Shown here piece after piece: positions 27,494 through 36,306 of a stretch of DNA of 64,000 nt (position 1 is the stretch's first letter; every line of letters starts with the position of its first letter). The notes beneath the pieces are model-generated. The model ran no database searches. It had not been told where the DNA came from and saw only the letters and a list, made by a program, of their open reading frames with translations. The stretch spans positions 930,001 through 994,000 of the forward strand of contig NZ_JALLPL010000001.1 of assembly GCF_023276355.1 (NCBI RefSeq), written 5' to 3'. Source of the stretch: Haloplanus sp. XH21 (lineage in GTDB: Archaea; Halobacteriota; Halobacteria; Halobacteriales; Haloferacaceae). The position numbers were made by a program, and so were the translations under genes.

Positions 27494-27694
27494 AAATTAT
27501 CGGTAGCCGAAACATCCGTCAGACGTTTATCTCACCGAAATTTTCGTGAAAGGTTATATATTCTAACCTGTCTCTAGACCCTACCGTAGTCTAGGCGCGA
27601 AGCAATGTAGCGCTCACGGGTCACTCCAACTATCCAGGCCGGTGTGATCCGCGAGCACTGACGGGAGCCACCGCAGTAAACGGAGGAACTCCCC
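27494..27694 (+). promoter_or_regulatory. Promoter and leader of the conjugation-like operon with palindromic operator
   Basis: The palindrome AGGTTA-TATATTC-TAACCT (27551-27569) encloses a TATA box, so a protein bound here would block TBP. The likely start of transcription near 27595 leaves a leader of about 100 bases, long for haloarchaea, with a minimal ATG-TAG at 27602-27607. Translation begins after GGAGG (27681-27685) at the ATG at 27695. Confidence 0.6.
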
Positions 27695-28096
27695 ATGACA
27701 GAGTTTACCGGACAGGTCAAAAAAGCGGCGGAAAGAGCGGGTCGAATCGGAGCTGAACAAACCAAACGGGTTCTCTTCCGGCTGATTCCAGCAGTTCTGC
27801 TGTTCACAACTCCAGCAACTGCCTCGCACGGAACGCTGAACTGTTCATCATCACAGGCGTTCGAACCGCTGTTCCAGTTGCTTCACTCCCTCACCGAGCT
27901 GGCGTTCCTCGGCGGGGTTGGACTCGCTACGCTCGGATTCACCACGGCCGGGATCCTGATCATCGTTCCAGGTCAGGAGTACAATCGGCGTGGGAAGCAG
28001 GTTGCGAAAAGCGTGCTGGTCGGCACCGTTCTGCTCCTGAGCGCGAACATGATTGTCCAGTTTATTATAAATCAGCTTGGAGGCGTGGTCTGCTGA
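27695..28096 (+). CDS. Small membrane protein, pilin-like (VirB2/TrbC-like) candidate
   Basis: This 133-residue protein has a basic N-terminal region (about 1-28), a hydrophobic segment with possible cleavage after ATASH (about residue 44), and two further membrane helices (about 68-90 and 104-127) separated by a short polar loop with Arg and Lys. This layout matches VirB2/TrbC pilins. It is the first gene of an operon with VirB6-, VirB4- and VirD4-like genes, which supports the idea; the sequence itself is not diagnostic. The stop overlaps the next ATG. Confidence 0.55.
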   Translation: MTEFTGQVKKAAERAGRIGAEQTKRVLFRLIPAVLLFTTPATASHGTLNCSSSQAFEPLFQLLHSLTELAFLGGVGLATLGFTTAGILIIVPGQEYNRRGKQVAKSVLVGTVLLLSANMIVQFIINQLGGVVC

Positions 28097-29184
28097 TGAA
28101 GTACGCACACGCGTCTTTCGTGCTTCTAATCGTTCTCACAGTATGTGTCGCACCAGGAATCGCGCAAGAGGATACTGAAGACGAAGAAGAGGACAACAGC
28201 GGGATTATAGACGCGATCAACGAACTCGTCGAGGCGATCCAAGAGTTCACCGGCGACTGGGACGCCACCTTAGAAGACGTGCTGATCGCCGTCCTGTTCC
28301 ACCCATTCAAGACGCTTGCACAACAACTGCTCCGCCAGCTCACCCTTGTACTGACAACCATACCCGCAGTCCATCCGAACCCAGCGGTCGAAGAAATCCA
28401 CCAGCTTACGCTGCCAGTCGCCTTCCTACTCTCCTCACTCGTCTTCATGGCCGCGGGCCTGCTCTACATGATCGGGCCTATCCTCGGCATCTCCTACGGA
28501 CAGATTCGGATGATTCTACCCCGAACCATACTGGCCCTCATCTTCGCCACGATCAGTCTCCCGGTCCTACAACTCGGCGTCGACTTCAGCAACGCCCTGG
28601 TCCAAGCCTTCGCACCCAGCGGACTCTCCATGTCGTCGATGCAGGCAGCGGGAGTCTCCGCCGGAATATACTTGGCATACGTCATCAACTCGGCCCTCCT
28701 GCTGGCTGTCGTCGTGGTCTTCCTCATCCGCAACGTCTACATCATGTTCGTCGCCGCAATCTCACCACTACTCGCTATCGGATGGTCACTCCCACGTGTG
28801 CGAAGATACTCCGACTCCTTCATCGCAGGCTGGTTCGCAGCCCTCCTAATGGGACCACTCGACGTCCTAGTCCTGAAGCTCTCCATGTCACTACTCTCCA
28901 CCAGCCTCTTCCAAGGAACCCAAGCACTCTCAAACTGGATTCTCGGAGTCGCATCCTTCAGCCTCCTCCTCTTCGTCCCCTACCAGCTCTACGGAGCCTC
29001 ACAGATGGCAGTCGGGAAAGCCCGCAGCTTCTCGTCCAAATTGACCAAGAGGGTCAAAAAGAAGAGGAATACGAGGGGTGGCCTCCAGCTAAACCAAGAC
29101 GAAAGGAACCGGCTTCAGGCCTACCGGCGGCGCAAGAGCCAAGAAAAAGTCACCGACGGAGGATGGAACGATGACGAAGATTAG
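28096..29184 (+). CDS. VirB6/TrbL-like polytopic membrane protein
   Basis: The protein has 362 residues. A signal-like segment (about 5-22) is followed by an acidic stretch (EDTEDEEEDN), an amphipathic region, and about six membrane helices between residues 110 and 305, then a basic Arg/Lys-rich cytoplasmic tail. The arrangement is that of VirB6/TrbL channel components of type IV secretion systems. It overlaps the VirB4-like gene by 14 bp. Assignment relies on topology and on its neighbours. Confidence 0.6.
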   Translation: MKYAHASFVLLIVLTVCVAPGIAQEDTEDEEEDNSGIIDAINELVEAIQEFTGDWDATLEDVLIAVLFHPFKTLAQQLLRQLTLVLTTIPAVHPNPAVEEIHQLTLPVAFLLSSLVFMAAGLLYMIGPILGISYGQIRMILPRTILALIFATISLPVLQLGVDFSNALVQAFAPSGLSMSSMQAAGVSAGIYLAYVINSALLLAVVVVFLIRNVYIMFVAAISPLLAIGWSLPRVRRYSDSFIAGWFAALLMGPLDVLVLKLSMSLLSTSLFQGTQALSNWILGVASFSLLLFVPYQLYGASQMAVGKARSFSSKLTKRVKKKRNTRGGLQLNQDERNRLQAYRRRKSQEKVTDGGWNDDED

Positions 29185-31342
29185 AATGCCGGGAGACATC
29201 CAAGTCCCCACCAAGTTCTTCGGCTTCCTCACGCCGAAAGACCTGATCCGACTTGGAACTCCCAGCCTGACCGTCATCTTCCAGTCCTACGGATCGCCGT
29301 CCCTGGCCACCCTCGGCTGGCTGTTCATCGCCGCCATCATCGGGATCGTGTGGAGCGCCTGGAAGCCGTACGGACGACCGCTCGACAACCACCTCTACAA
29401 CGCAATCCGGTGGAAAACCATCGAGCAGCTGTCGGAAACGTCTGAAGTCGAAAGCATCGACGAGGGTGTCGTTGAATCCCACGACGGTTCGGCTGTCGCG
29501 GTGGTTGAGGTTCAACCCACTAACCTCGAAATGAAAACCCAGGCTGAACAGAGGGCCGTCCACAACATCTACCGGGAGCTGATCCACGCGGTCAACTACC
29601 CGCTCGAAGTCCACTCCCGGCAGGAACAACTCGAACTCACGGACTATGTCGACCACCTCAAACAGAGAGATTCGGACGGACCGCTCCGAGAGGATTACAT
29701 CGACTACTGCGCCGACCTCGCCGAACGAGAGTTCACCATCACCAAGCACTACATCGTGCTTCGAGTCGAGGAACCAGCGCCTCCAATCACCGAGCTACTC
29801 CCGGTCGAGGAAGTCGAGTGGCTTCCCATCGACTTCGAGGAGGAAGAACAGGGCTTCGCGGTTCGGAAGGAACTGGAGAACCGAGCGAGCAAAGTCCTGA
29901 GCAAATTCAACACGGCAGATCTGACCGCTGATCTCGTCGTCGAAGACGAACTTGAGAGACTCGTGGCAGACCTCGACGATCCGGAACAGGAGACTTGGGA
30001 CTGGACAGCTCATCCCGAAGAAGAAGAAGGCGAGTACCGACGCACCGTTTCGATCACGGAGTATCCCTCGAACGTCGAACTGGGCTGGCCGCGAGAACTG
30101 CTCAGGACCGATGGTCTCGTCGATGTCGTCCAAGTCATCAGACCGCGAAACTCCGGGAAGACCAGTCGAAAACTTCAGCGGTTGTCGGAAAAGCTGAACG
30201 CCGAGATCGACTCCTTCCTCAGCCAAGGCTACCGCGGCACGAACAAACTCGAGTCCCTCTTGGACGACGTTGAGTGGATCCTCAATCTGCTCGCGGATCG
30301 TGAGGATCAGCCCGTCGACTACAGCACGTACATCACCGTCCACCACCCGGACAAAGAGATCTGCCAGCAGGCCTTCGAACAGCTCTGCAACCGGCTCAAG
30401 ACCCTGCAGATAGACTACCAGCAGCCGGTCTTCTGTACTGACCAAGCCTACCAAACCCAGTCGCTGTTCTACCCCGACAGGCTCGACCAGCGCTTGCTCG
30501 TGCCCGCGGCCTCCGCCGCCGCAGGCCTTCCCTTCGTCACCCAGTCAATTGAGGAAGCCAAAGGTGTGATCTACGGAATCGACACGTCCGACCGAACACC
30601 GATTCTCCTCGACCGATTCTCTTGGCCGAGCCACTCCATGGCCCGCATGGGAATGGTCGGCTCCGGCAAGAGCTACGCCACCAAACAGGAGATACTCCGA
30701 AGCTACCTCGTCTACGACGACCTGCAAATCATCGTCGTCGACCCGAAAAAAGAGTACAAACACCTGATCGACAGCCTCGGCGGAACCACCCACACCCTCC
30801 ACGCCGGCATCAAAGTCGGATCGAAACTCGAGGAAGACGTGGTCAGCTTCGAGGTCAAGGAACGCGGGAAACAGGAGAACGCGGATAGACTAGCCGAACT
30901 CGTCGAAAAACTCTACAACCAAGTCTCTCAGGACCGGCGGAAAACCCTGGTCGTCATCGACGAGGCCCGAATCCTGATGAACCACGACCACGGCCGGGAC
31001 GTGCTCAACCAATTCGTCCTCGAAGGCCGAGACACCAACACCGCAATCACCCTCGTCACACAGAACGCCTCCCACTTCACCCACTGCCGCGAAGGCCGAG
31101 AAATCCTCGACAACATGCCCGGCAAGATCTTCATGCGGCACGACCGCGTTCCCGACTCGGTCGTCGACTACTTCGACCTCTCCCAGCGAGAGAAGCAGGA
31201 ACTCTTCGAACTGAAGACAGGGACCGACGCCGACCACAGCGAGGGCCTCGTCAAAATCTCCGGCAACCTCGACACCAGAGTCCGAGTAGAAGCCACCGAC
31301 ACCGAACACGAACTCATCGAAAAACGGAGGGTCAAACTATGA
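29171..31342 (+). CDS. VirB4/TraC-like conjugation ATPase
   Basis: The 723-residue protein has two membrane segments near the N-terminus (about residues 25-60), resembling a VirB3/PrgI part fused to VirB4. A large C-terminal ATPase follows, with Walker A MVGSGKSYAT (about 494), the strand IIVVDPKKEYKHL typical of VirB4/HerA proteins, Walker B KTLVVIDEARIL and a motif ITLVTQNASHF. VirB4 powers assembly of the transfer channel. It overlaps the next gene by 4 bp. Confidence 0.88.
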   Translation: MTKIRMPGDIQVPTKFFGFLTPKDLIRLGTPSLTVIFQSYGSPSLATLGWLFIAAIIGIVWSAWKPYGRPLDNHLYNAIRWKTIEQLSETSEVESIDEGVVESHDGSAVAVVEVQPTNLEMKTQAEQRAVHNIYRELIHAVNYPLEVHSRQEQLELTDYVDHLKQRDSDGPLREDYIDYCADLAEREFTITKHYIVLRVEEPAPPITELLPVEEVEWLPIDFEEEEQGFAVRKELENRASKVLSKFNTADLTADLVVEDELERLVADLDDPEQETWDWTAHPEEEEGEYRRTVSITEYPSNVELGWPRELLRTDGLVDVVQVIRPRNSGKTSRKLQRLSEKLNAEIDSFLSQGYRGTNKLESLLDDVEWILNLLADREDQPVDYSTYITVHHPDKEICQQAFEQLCNRLKTLQIDYQQPVFCTDQAYQTQSLFYPDRLDQRLLVPAASAAAGLPFVTQSIEEAKGVIYGIDTSDRTPILLDRFSWPSHSMARMGMVGSGKSYATKQEILRSYLVYDDLQIIVVDPKKEYKHLIDSLGGTTHTLHAGIKVGSKLEEDVVSFEVKERGKQENADRLAELVEKLYNQVSQDRRKTLVVIDEARILMNHDHGRDVLNQFVLEGRDTNTAITLVTQNASHFTHCREGREILDNMPGKIFMRHDRVPDSVVDYFDLSQREKQELFELKTGTDADHSEGLVKISGNLDTRVRVEATDTEHELIEKRRVKL

Positions 31343-32310
31343 ACCTGAAATTAGCCCTCCTCAACGACCACATCTCGTTGACAGAGGGAGAGGCCGAACA
31401 CCTCCGAGAAACAAAAGGAGGAGGCTACACCGTCGAGGTTCGACCACCGCGGAACGGAGAGATACCGTCGACACTATCGGACTTCATCCAGAACATCACT
31501 GAATTCCAGACCAAAGTACTCGGACTCGGAAACGCTTCGCCCACCACCGTCTTCGAGATCCGACGCAACTCGAATCTGACGTTCCAGTTCACCGTCCCGA
31601 CCAAACGCCTGGAGCGAAAACTGCGGACACACCTCTCCGACACCATCCCCGGAATCGGATTCAACGACGGAGTCTCCGGACTGCCTGTCGCCGAGGAGAC
31701 AACAGTAGGGGGCGGACTGCTGACCACGGGACGTCCCAGCTACTTCCCACTCCGCACCGACTTCGACTCCCCGCCCACGAACTCGCTAGCGTCAGCATTA
31801 CACCGGCACGCCATGCAGAACACACGGGTCGTCGTCCAGCTTCTGTTTACGCCGATAGTCGGCCAACCAGTCCGAAACTGGTGGTGGAAGACCTGGGCCT
31901 ACAAACGCCGCAACTACCTCAAAAAAGAGAAAGAGAAGCTGTGGGGAAACAGGACGCCGACCAAACGGGAGAAGACACAGGCCAGACAGGTCGACCGAAA
32001 AGCAGGGACAGGCCGGTTCAAGACTGCGATCCGCTTCCTCTTCATCGGCTCCGGAGAGTACACCGCAAGCCGAGTGAAAGAGCTGGCCGGAGCCTTCAAC
32101 ATCTACGAAAACCCCGACACCGGCCAGTACCTCAACGCCGTAACCGTCCGCTCCCTACGGAGGTCACAGATCCTCCGGTTCGCCCAGGCTGTAGCCGATA
32201 GGCAGTACCGAGGCTGGAGCCGCAGCTTCCGCACCACTCCCAGCGAACTCGCCGCACTCGTCTCAATCCCCGACCGCAACCAAAAGAACATCCGAAACGC
32301 ACAGCCATGA
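31339..32310 (+). CDS. Probable coupling-protein partner of the conjugation system
   Basis: The 323-residue protein has no catalytic motif. It has two alpha/beta segments, and RFLFIGSGEYTASRVKELAGAF (about 234-255) resembles the N-terminal accessory part found fused to VirD4/HerA-type conjugation ATPases in other prokaryotes, with a basic Lys/Arg-rich stretch before it. It overlaps both neighbours by 4 bp, so it is made together with the VirD4-like ATPase. I infer that it is the split N-terminal half of the coupling protein. Confidence 0.5.
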   Translation: MNLKLALLNDHISLTEGEAEHLRETKGGGYTVEVRPPRNGEIPSTLSDFIQNITEFQTKVLGLGNASPTTVFEIRRNSNLTFQFTVPTKRLERKLRTHLSDTIPGIGFNDGVSGLPVAEETTVGGGLLTTGRPSYFPLRTDFDSPPTNSLASALHRHAMQNTRVVVQLLFTPIVGQPVRNWWWKTWAYKRRNYLKKEKEKLWGNRTPTKREKTQARQVDRKAGTGRFKTAIRFLFIGSGEYTASRVKELAGAFNIYENPDTGQYLNAVTVRSLRRSQILRFAQAVADRQYRGWSRSFRTTPSELAALVSIPDRNQKNIRNAQP

Positions 32311-34211
32311 CTCCCGAAGAAGTTCAGAGCCTGATCGAGAGCACCGGGAACCAGTCGATCACCTACCTCGGCAGCCGCAACTCCATCATGGGCGTCGAGG
32401 AGAACATCACCCTCGACGACGACAAGCGACGGACACACGTCCTCAACGTCGGCCCAACTGGTCACGGCAAGACCCAACTCCTGCTCCACGCCGCCCTCCA
32501 AGACGCGGAGAAAGGGCACGGCATCTGCATTATCAACCCGAAAGGAGCGATGATCGACGAATTCCTCGCCAAACTCCCCGAAGACAGGGTCGAAGATGTC
32601 GTCTACATCAACCCGGCCCAGGAACCGGTGACGCCAATCAACGTCCTCGAACCCTACATCACCGAGGACATGAACACGGCGCAGAAAGAAAACCAGAAGG
32701 AGATCATCGTCTCCGACCTCATCGACCTGTTCAAACGCCAAAGCGAGAACTGGGGCGACCAGTTCGGCCGCGTCCTCGAAACCCTGCTCCGAGCCCACCT
32801 CGACCTCAACATCAAACAGGGAGAATCGAAAACACTGATCGACGTCTTCCGCTGCGTCATCAACCAAGATCAACTCTCCGAACTAATCGACCAAACCCAA
32901 GACTCGGTGATACGGGAACAGCTCGTCCGAATCAAGGAAGACATGTCCTCCTACGATATGGAGCCGTTGCAGCGCCGCCTCAACGACTTCGTGATGAACG
33001 CCACCATCCGGAGAGTGATCGGGGCCAAAGACTCCGGCGTCGACTTCCGCGAAGTAGTGGATGAAGGCAAAATCCTGCTCGTCGACGTACAGAAGGGAGA
33101 GGTTGGCGAAACCGTCTCGGAACTCGTCGGCTCTATAGTCATCACCAAGATATGGGCCGCGGCACAGAGCAGGATCACCGAACCGGAGGAGGAAAGAACA
33201 CCGTTCTACCTGTACGTCGACGAACTCCAGAACTTCGCTGGCGAAGGCAGTAACTTCACCAAGATCCTTAGCGAGGCTCGAGAGTACCGGCTTGGTTGCT
33301 GGCTCGCCACCCAGTACCTCCAGCAACTCTCCACCGAGATGCGGAGAGCGGTATCCAACAACTGCCGCACCAAGATATTCTTCGACCCCAGCGGAAGCGA
33401 AGACGAAAACCGGATCGCCGGAATGCTCCACGGAATCAGCAAGCATGAACTGACTTCCCTCGGCAAGTACCGGGCAGCGATCCAGAAACCCGCCGAACGA
33501 AACCAGCGAGACGCAGTCACCTTCGACACCTACCCACCGTGGAACGCAGACTACAGCGACGTAGAACAGATCAAAGAACACCAGGCAGCCTCAACCTCCA
33601 CGACGGAGATCAAGCTGGAACAATCCCTCGGCAACCAGGCCAACGCCGGCGACGAAAAGCATCAGGAAATGCTCGCACAGGCGAAGAAACAGCTGGACGA
33701 ACGCGGCTTCCAGACCACCCTGCTACACCAAGGACATAACGAGGAGAAACCCGATGGTCACGTTCACCTACCTGACGGAGAAATCGCACACCTGGAAGCC
33801 GAATGCGAGACGCTCTCCAAACCAGGAAAAGTACTCAAAAACCTGCGGCGCGGCCATAAGGAAGACCGGGAAGTCTTCTTCGTCGTCGAGGAAGGAGACG
33901 CGGCGAAACTGGAGAACATCGTCTCCAACCCCGTCAACCGACGCGGCTCAGAATACGAAGACGAGAATGGGAGCTACAGCTACTACACCGTCGACGGAGA
34001 ACCAGTCACCGACATAGACGAACTGAAACAGGTCGAATACCGGATCCTCGAACTCTCCAACGAAGACCTGAGAAAACGCGACAAGGTGGAGATCGAATGC
34101 CCGGAACTCGACCACAACCAGCGAGAAGACCTGGAAGAGTTCTGCCTCTACCGCGAGGAAGACGGATTCTGCACCGAACTCGAAACCCAGTGCGTCCTCC
34201 TCGAACAATGA
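32307..34211 (+). CDS. VirD4/TraD-like coupling ATPase
   Basis: This 634-residue protein has Walker A VGPTGHGKTQLL (about residue 49), INPKGAMIDEF, a Walker B FYLYVDELQNF (about 304) and the VirD4 motif GCWLATQYLQQLS, followed by KIFFDPSGSEDENRIAGML. These are the hallmarks of type IV coupling proteins that deliver DNA to the channel. No transmembrane helix is evident at its N-terminus, which suits a partner protein anchoring it. The C-terminal 200 residues are acidic and unlike known domains. Confidence 0.88.
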   Translation: MTPEEVQSLIESTGNQSITYLGSRNSIMGVEENITLDDDKRRTHVLNVGPTGHGKTQLLLHAALQDAEKGHGICIINPKGAMIDEFLAKLPEDRVEDVVYINPAQEPVTPINVLEPYITEDMNTAQKENQKEIIVSDLIDLFKRQSENWGDQFGRVLETLLRAHLDLNIKQGESKTLIDVFRCVINQDQLSELIDQTQDSVIREQLVRIKEDMSSYDMEPLQRRLNDFVMNATIRRVIGAKDSGVDFREVVDEGKILLVDVQKGEVGETVSELVGSIVITKIWAAAQSRITEPEEERTPFYLYVDELQNFAGEGSNFTKILSEAREYRLGCWLATQYLQQLSTEMRRAVSNNCRTKIFFDPSGSEDENRIAGMLHGISKHELTSLGKYRAAIQKPAERNQRDAVTFDTYPPWNADYSDVEQIKEHQAASTSTTEIKLEQSLGNQANAGDEKHQEMLAQAKKQLDERGFQTTLLHQGHNEEKPDGHVHLPDGEIAHLEAECETLSKPGKVLKNLRRGHKEDREVFFVVEEGDAAKLENIVSNPVNRRGSEYEDENGSYSYYTVDGEPVTDIDELKQVEYRILELSNEDLRKRDKVEIECPELDHNQREDLEEFCLYREEDGFCTELETQCVLLEQ

Positions 34212-34609
34212 CCTCACTCAGAGAGAAAGACCGCATCATCCTCACCTGCATCGCCAACGGGAAAGACGACGTCCAGAAGATCACCGCAGCCACCACCCTC
34301 GAAAACCACCACGTCACCTACGCCTTCAAAAAACTCGAAAAACACGGCCTCATCCAAGTCGAGAAACCCGACGGCATGGTCAAACGCGAAATCAACGGCC
34401 AGAAACGCGTCTTCCAACACCCAAAACAATCAGAACTAACCGACAAAGGCCAACAGCGACTGGAACACGAAGAAAAGGATCTAGACCAGTACGAGAACCT
34501 GACCCACCGAGAACTCGTGGAGAAAGTACATCAGTTGGAGGAAAAGGTAGAACGGATAGATAGGAAAATAGACACTCTTCGGGAGCAGATCCTGGAGAGG
34601 ATAGAGTGA
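34208..34609 (+). CDS. Winged-helix protein with coiled-coil tail
   Basis: The ATG at 34208 overlaps the stop of the VirD4-like gene (ATGA), giving 133 residues. Residues 1-80 form a MarR-like winged helix (ITAATTLENHHVTYAFKKLE; a Val-Lys-Arg wing). The last 40 residues form a heptad coiled coil (LVEKVHQLEEKVERIDRKI). It is the last gene of the transfer operon and may regulate it. It ends 6 bp from the converging OLD-family gene. Confidence 0.7.
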   Translation: MTSLREKDRIILTCIANGKDDVQKITAATTLENHHVTYAFKKLEKHGLIQVEKPDGMVKREINGQKRVFQHPKQSELTDKGQQRLEHEEKDLDQYENLTHRELVEKVHQLEEKVERIDRKIDTLREQILERIE

Positions 34610-34615
34610 AGGGAA

Positions 34616-36280
34616 CTAATCCTCCTGACTTGGCAGACAGCTATCAACAAATACCTCTATTTCCTCGATCCTTTCCCCTTGGTCATACATCGCTCTGACG
34701 ACCTCCCTACCATGCTTGACCTTCGAATAGGAGTCTTCCGCGGAATGGCCCTCTGGTAAGTGTTCTATTTCGATTTGACGCTCTATCTCCTCTACTGGAT
34801 CCCCATATTCAGGTACGAATCCAGGATCAACAGAGAGTCCAAACACCTCGTTTACTCCTTGTGCTGAGAAGTAATTCTCAATCGCAGTACGATCAAGAAT
34901 CATACACGGAATCCCCTCCTCTTCTGCCTCAATCTGTATATCCCGTGCTACAGAATTAGGCTCATCATCTGCTGACTCCCTATCACTGTCAAGTAGAAAT
35001 GCACAGTCACGATTGATCTTCTTCAAATCACCCGGATCACAGTACTCAAGATTCCCAGTCCCTCCCAAGTGCTGAATTATGACATTTCTGCTATCCCAGC
35101 TCTCAAACGCATTCCGACAGACTTCCTCAATAATTCTCGCATCCGAAGGCCCCTCAACATAGAGGACGAAATCGCTCTGAAGCAAATCACTGTTTTTCGC
35201 GCCGATCTCATCAACAGCTCTGAACGCGTCTTCTTCGACCTGTTCAAATTGAGATTCTCCGTTCTCACGCTTCACAATATAGAGTCGTCCCTTTTCGGTA
35301 CGGTCTATGAACACCTCCGAATGCGTTGTCAGCATTATTTGACCGCCTTCCTCTGAAATCCCTCTCAGTGCATCCAACATCTTCCTCTCCGCACTCGGAT
35401 GTAACCAGTTTCCCGGCTCCTCAAACAAAACAAAATACCCCTCTCCGACCTGCATATCAACGTAAGCCTGCATCAAGGACAGAATGAATAGGCTCCCCAC
35501 TCCAGACCCTCTCTCCGAGATATCGACGCTATCTGGAAGATATTCATCCTTCAGTTCCACAGTCGGAGAAATCGCCTTTTGCAGGCTTACACCCCCATGC
35601 TGAATATTAATCTCCTCTACGTCTGGGAGGTGGGTTTGAATACTCTCAGTCAGCTGCTCTCCGATCTCATTCGACGTTTCAGCCAGAGTAGCCTCCAGAG
35701 ACTCTTTCGTCTCACGTATCGTCTCACTCTCCCCAATTCCGCCCTGTTCCAATACCGGAACCAAGAGTTGATTCAGCAACGTTCCTCCCTTCAGCTTGGT
35801 TTCCTCACTCACATCCCTTTCCGCCTCAATCAGTATAGGAGACGGCATGTACTCCCAGATGTAGTCCCTAGACTTCGCCTTCGATAGATCCTCATCACCT
35901 GTGTTGACGGCTCCCGACGACAATTCTTCCCCGTTAACATACGTCGTAGCCCCCGGTGTCGTAGAACTTCTCTTATAGAATTCCCGTGTGACAACGAACT
36001 CAGAACCATCATAATATTCTTCGCTAAGCACCTCTCCAAGCTCATCAGGAACCTCAGAGAAAGAAACCTCAATCTCGATATCCTCATCACGGTACTTATG
36101 AAACTGGTTGTGACTCGGCTTACCCGCATTTAGAAAGATCTCCAAGGCTTGGAGCAAGGAGGACTTCCCAGCGTCATTCTTTCCCACTAAGACGTTGAAG
36201 TCCGTGATATCAACCTTGCCCGAGTGGGCAATTGATTTGAAATTGCGAACCTCCACGGATTCAACAGTTAGAACCGACAT
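34616..36280 (-). CDS. OLD-family ATP-dependent nuclease (ABC ATPase plus TOPRIM)
   Basis: The 554-residue protein has an N-terminal ABC-type ATPase, with Walker A VGKNDAGKSSLL (about residue 32), a signature-like SERGSGVGSLF and Walker B YFVLFEEPGNWLHP. The C-terminal TOPRIM nuclease domain has LYVEGPSDARIIEEV and FLLDSDRESADD. OLD proteins cut DNA and act in phage defence, alone or with a UvrD-like helicase as in Gabija. No GajB-like gene is next to it. It begins 26 bp after the HerA gene on the same strand, so it may be the last gene of the Argonaute operon. Confidence 0.85.
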   Translation of the reverse strand: MSVLTVESVEVRNFKSIAHSGKVDITDFNVLVGKNDAGKSSLLQALEIFLNAGKPSHNQFHKYRDEDIEIEVSFSEVPDELGEVLSEEYYDGSEFVVTREFYKRSSTTPGATTYVNGEELSSGAVNTGDEDLSKAKSRDYIWEYMPSPILIEAERDVSEETKLKGGTLLNQLLVPVLEQGGIGESETIRETKESLEATLAETSNEIGEQLTESIQTHLPDVEEINIQHGGVSLQKAISPTVELKDEYLPDSVDISERGSGVGSLFILSLMQAYVDMQVGEGYFVLFEEPGNWLHPSAERKMLDALRGISEEGGQIMLTTHSEVFIDRTEKGRLYIVKRENGESQFEQVEEDAFRAVDEIGAKNSDLLQSDFVLYVEGPSDARIIEEVCRNAFESWDSRNVIIQHLGGTGNLEYCDPGDLKKINRDCAFLLDSDRESADDEPNSVARDIQIEAEEEGIPCMILDRTAIENYFSAQGVNEVFGLSVDPGFVPEYGDPVEEIERQIEIEHLPEGHSAEDSYSKVKHGREVVRAMYDQGERIEEIEVFVDSCLPSQED

Positions 36281-36306
36281 GGATTCAAATCACCTCTTTC
36301 CTGATC

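Noticed and set aside
34616-36280. Gabija system
   Set aside because: Only the OLD-type nuclease (GajA-like) is present; no UvrD-like GajB next to it.
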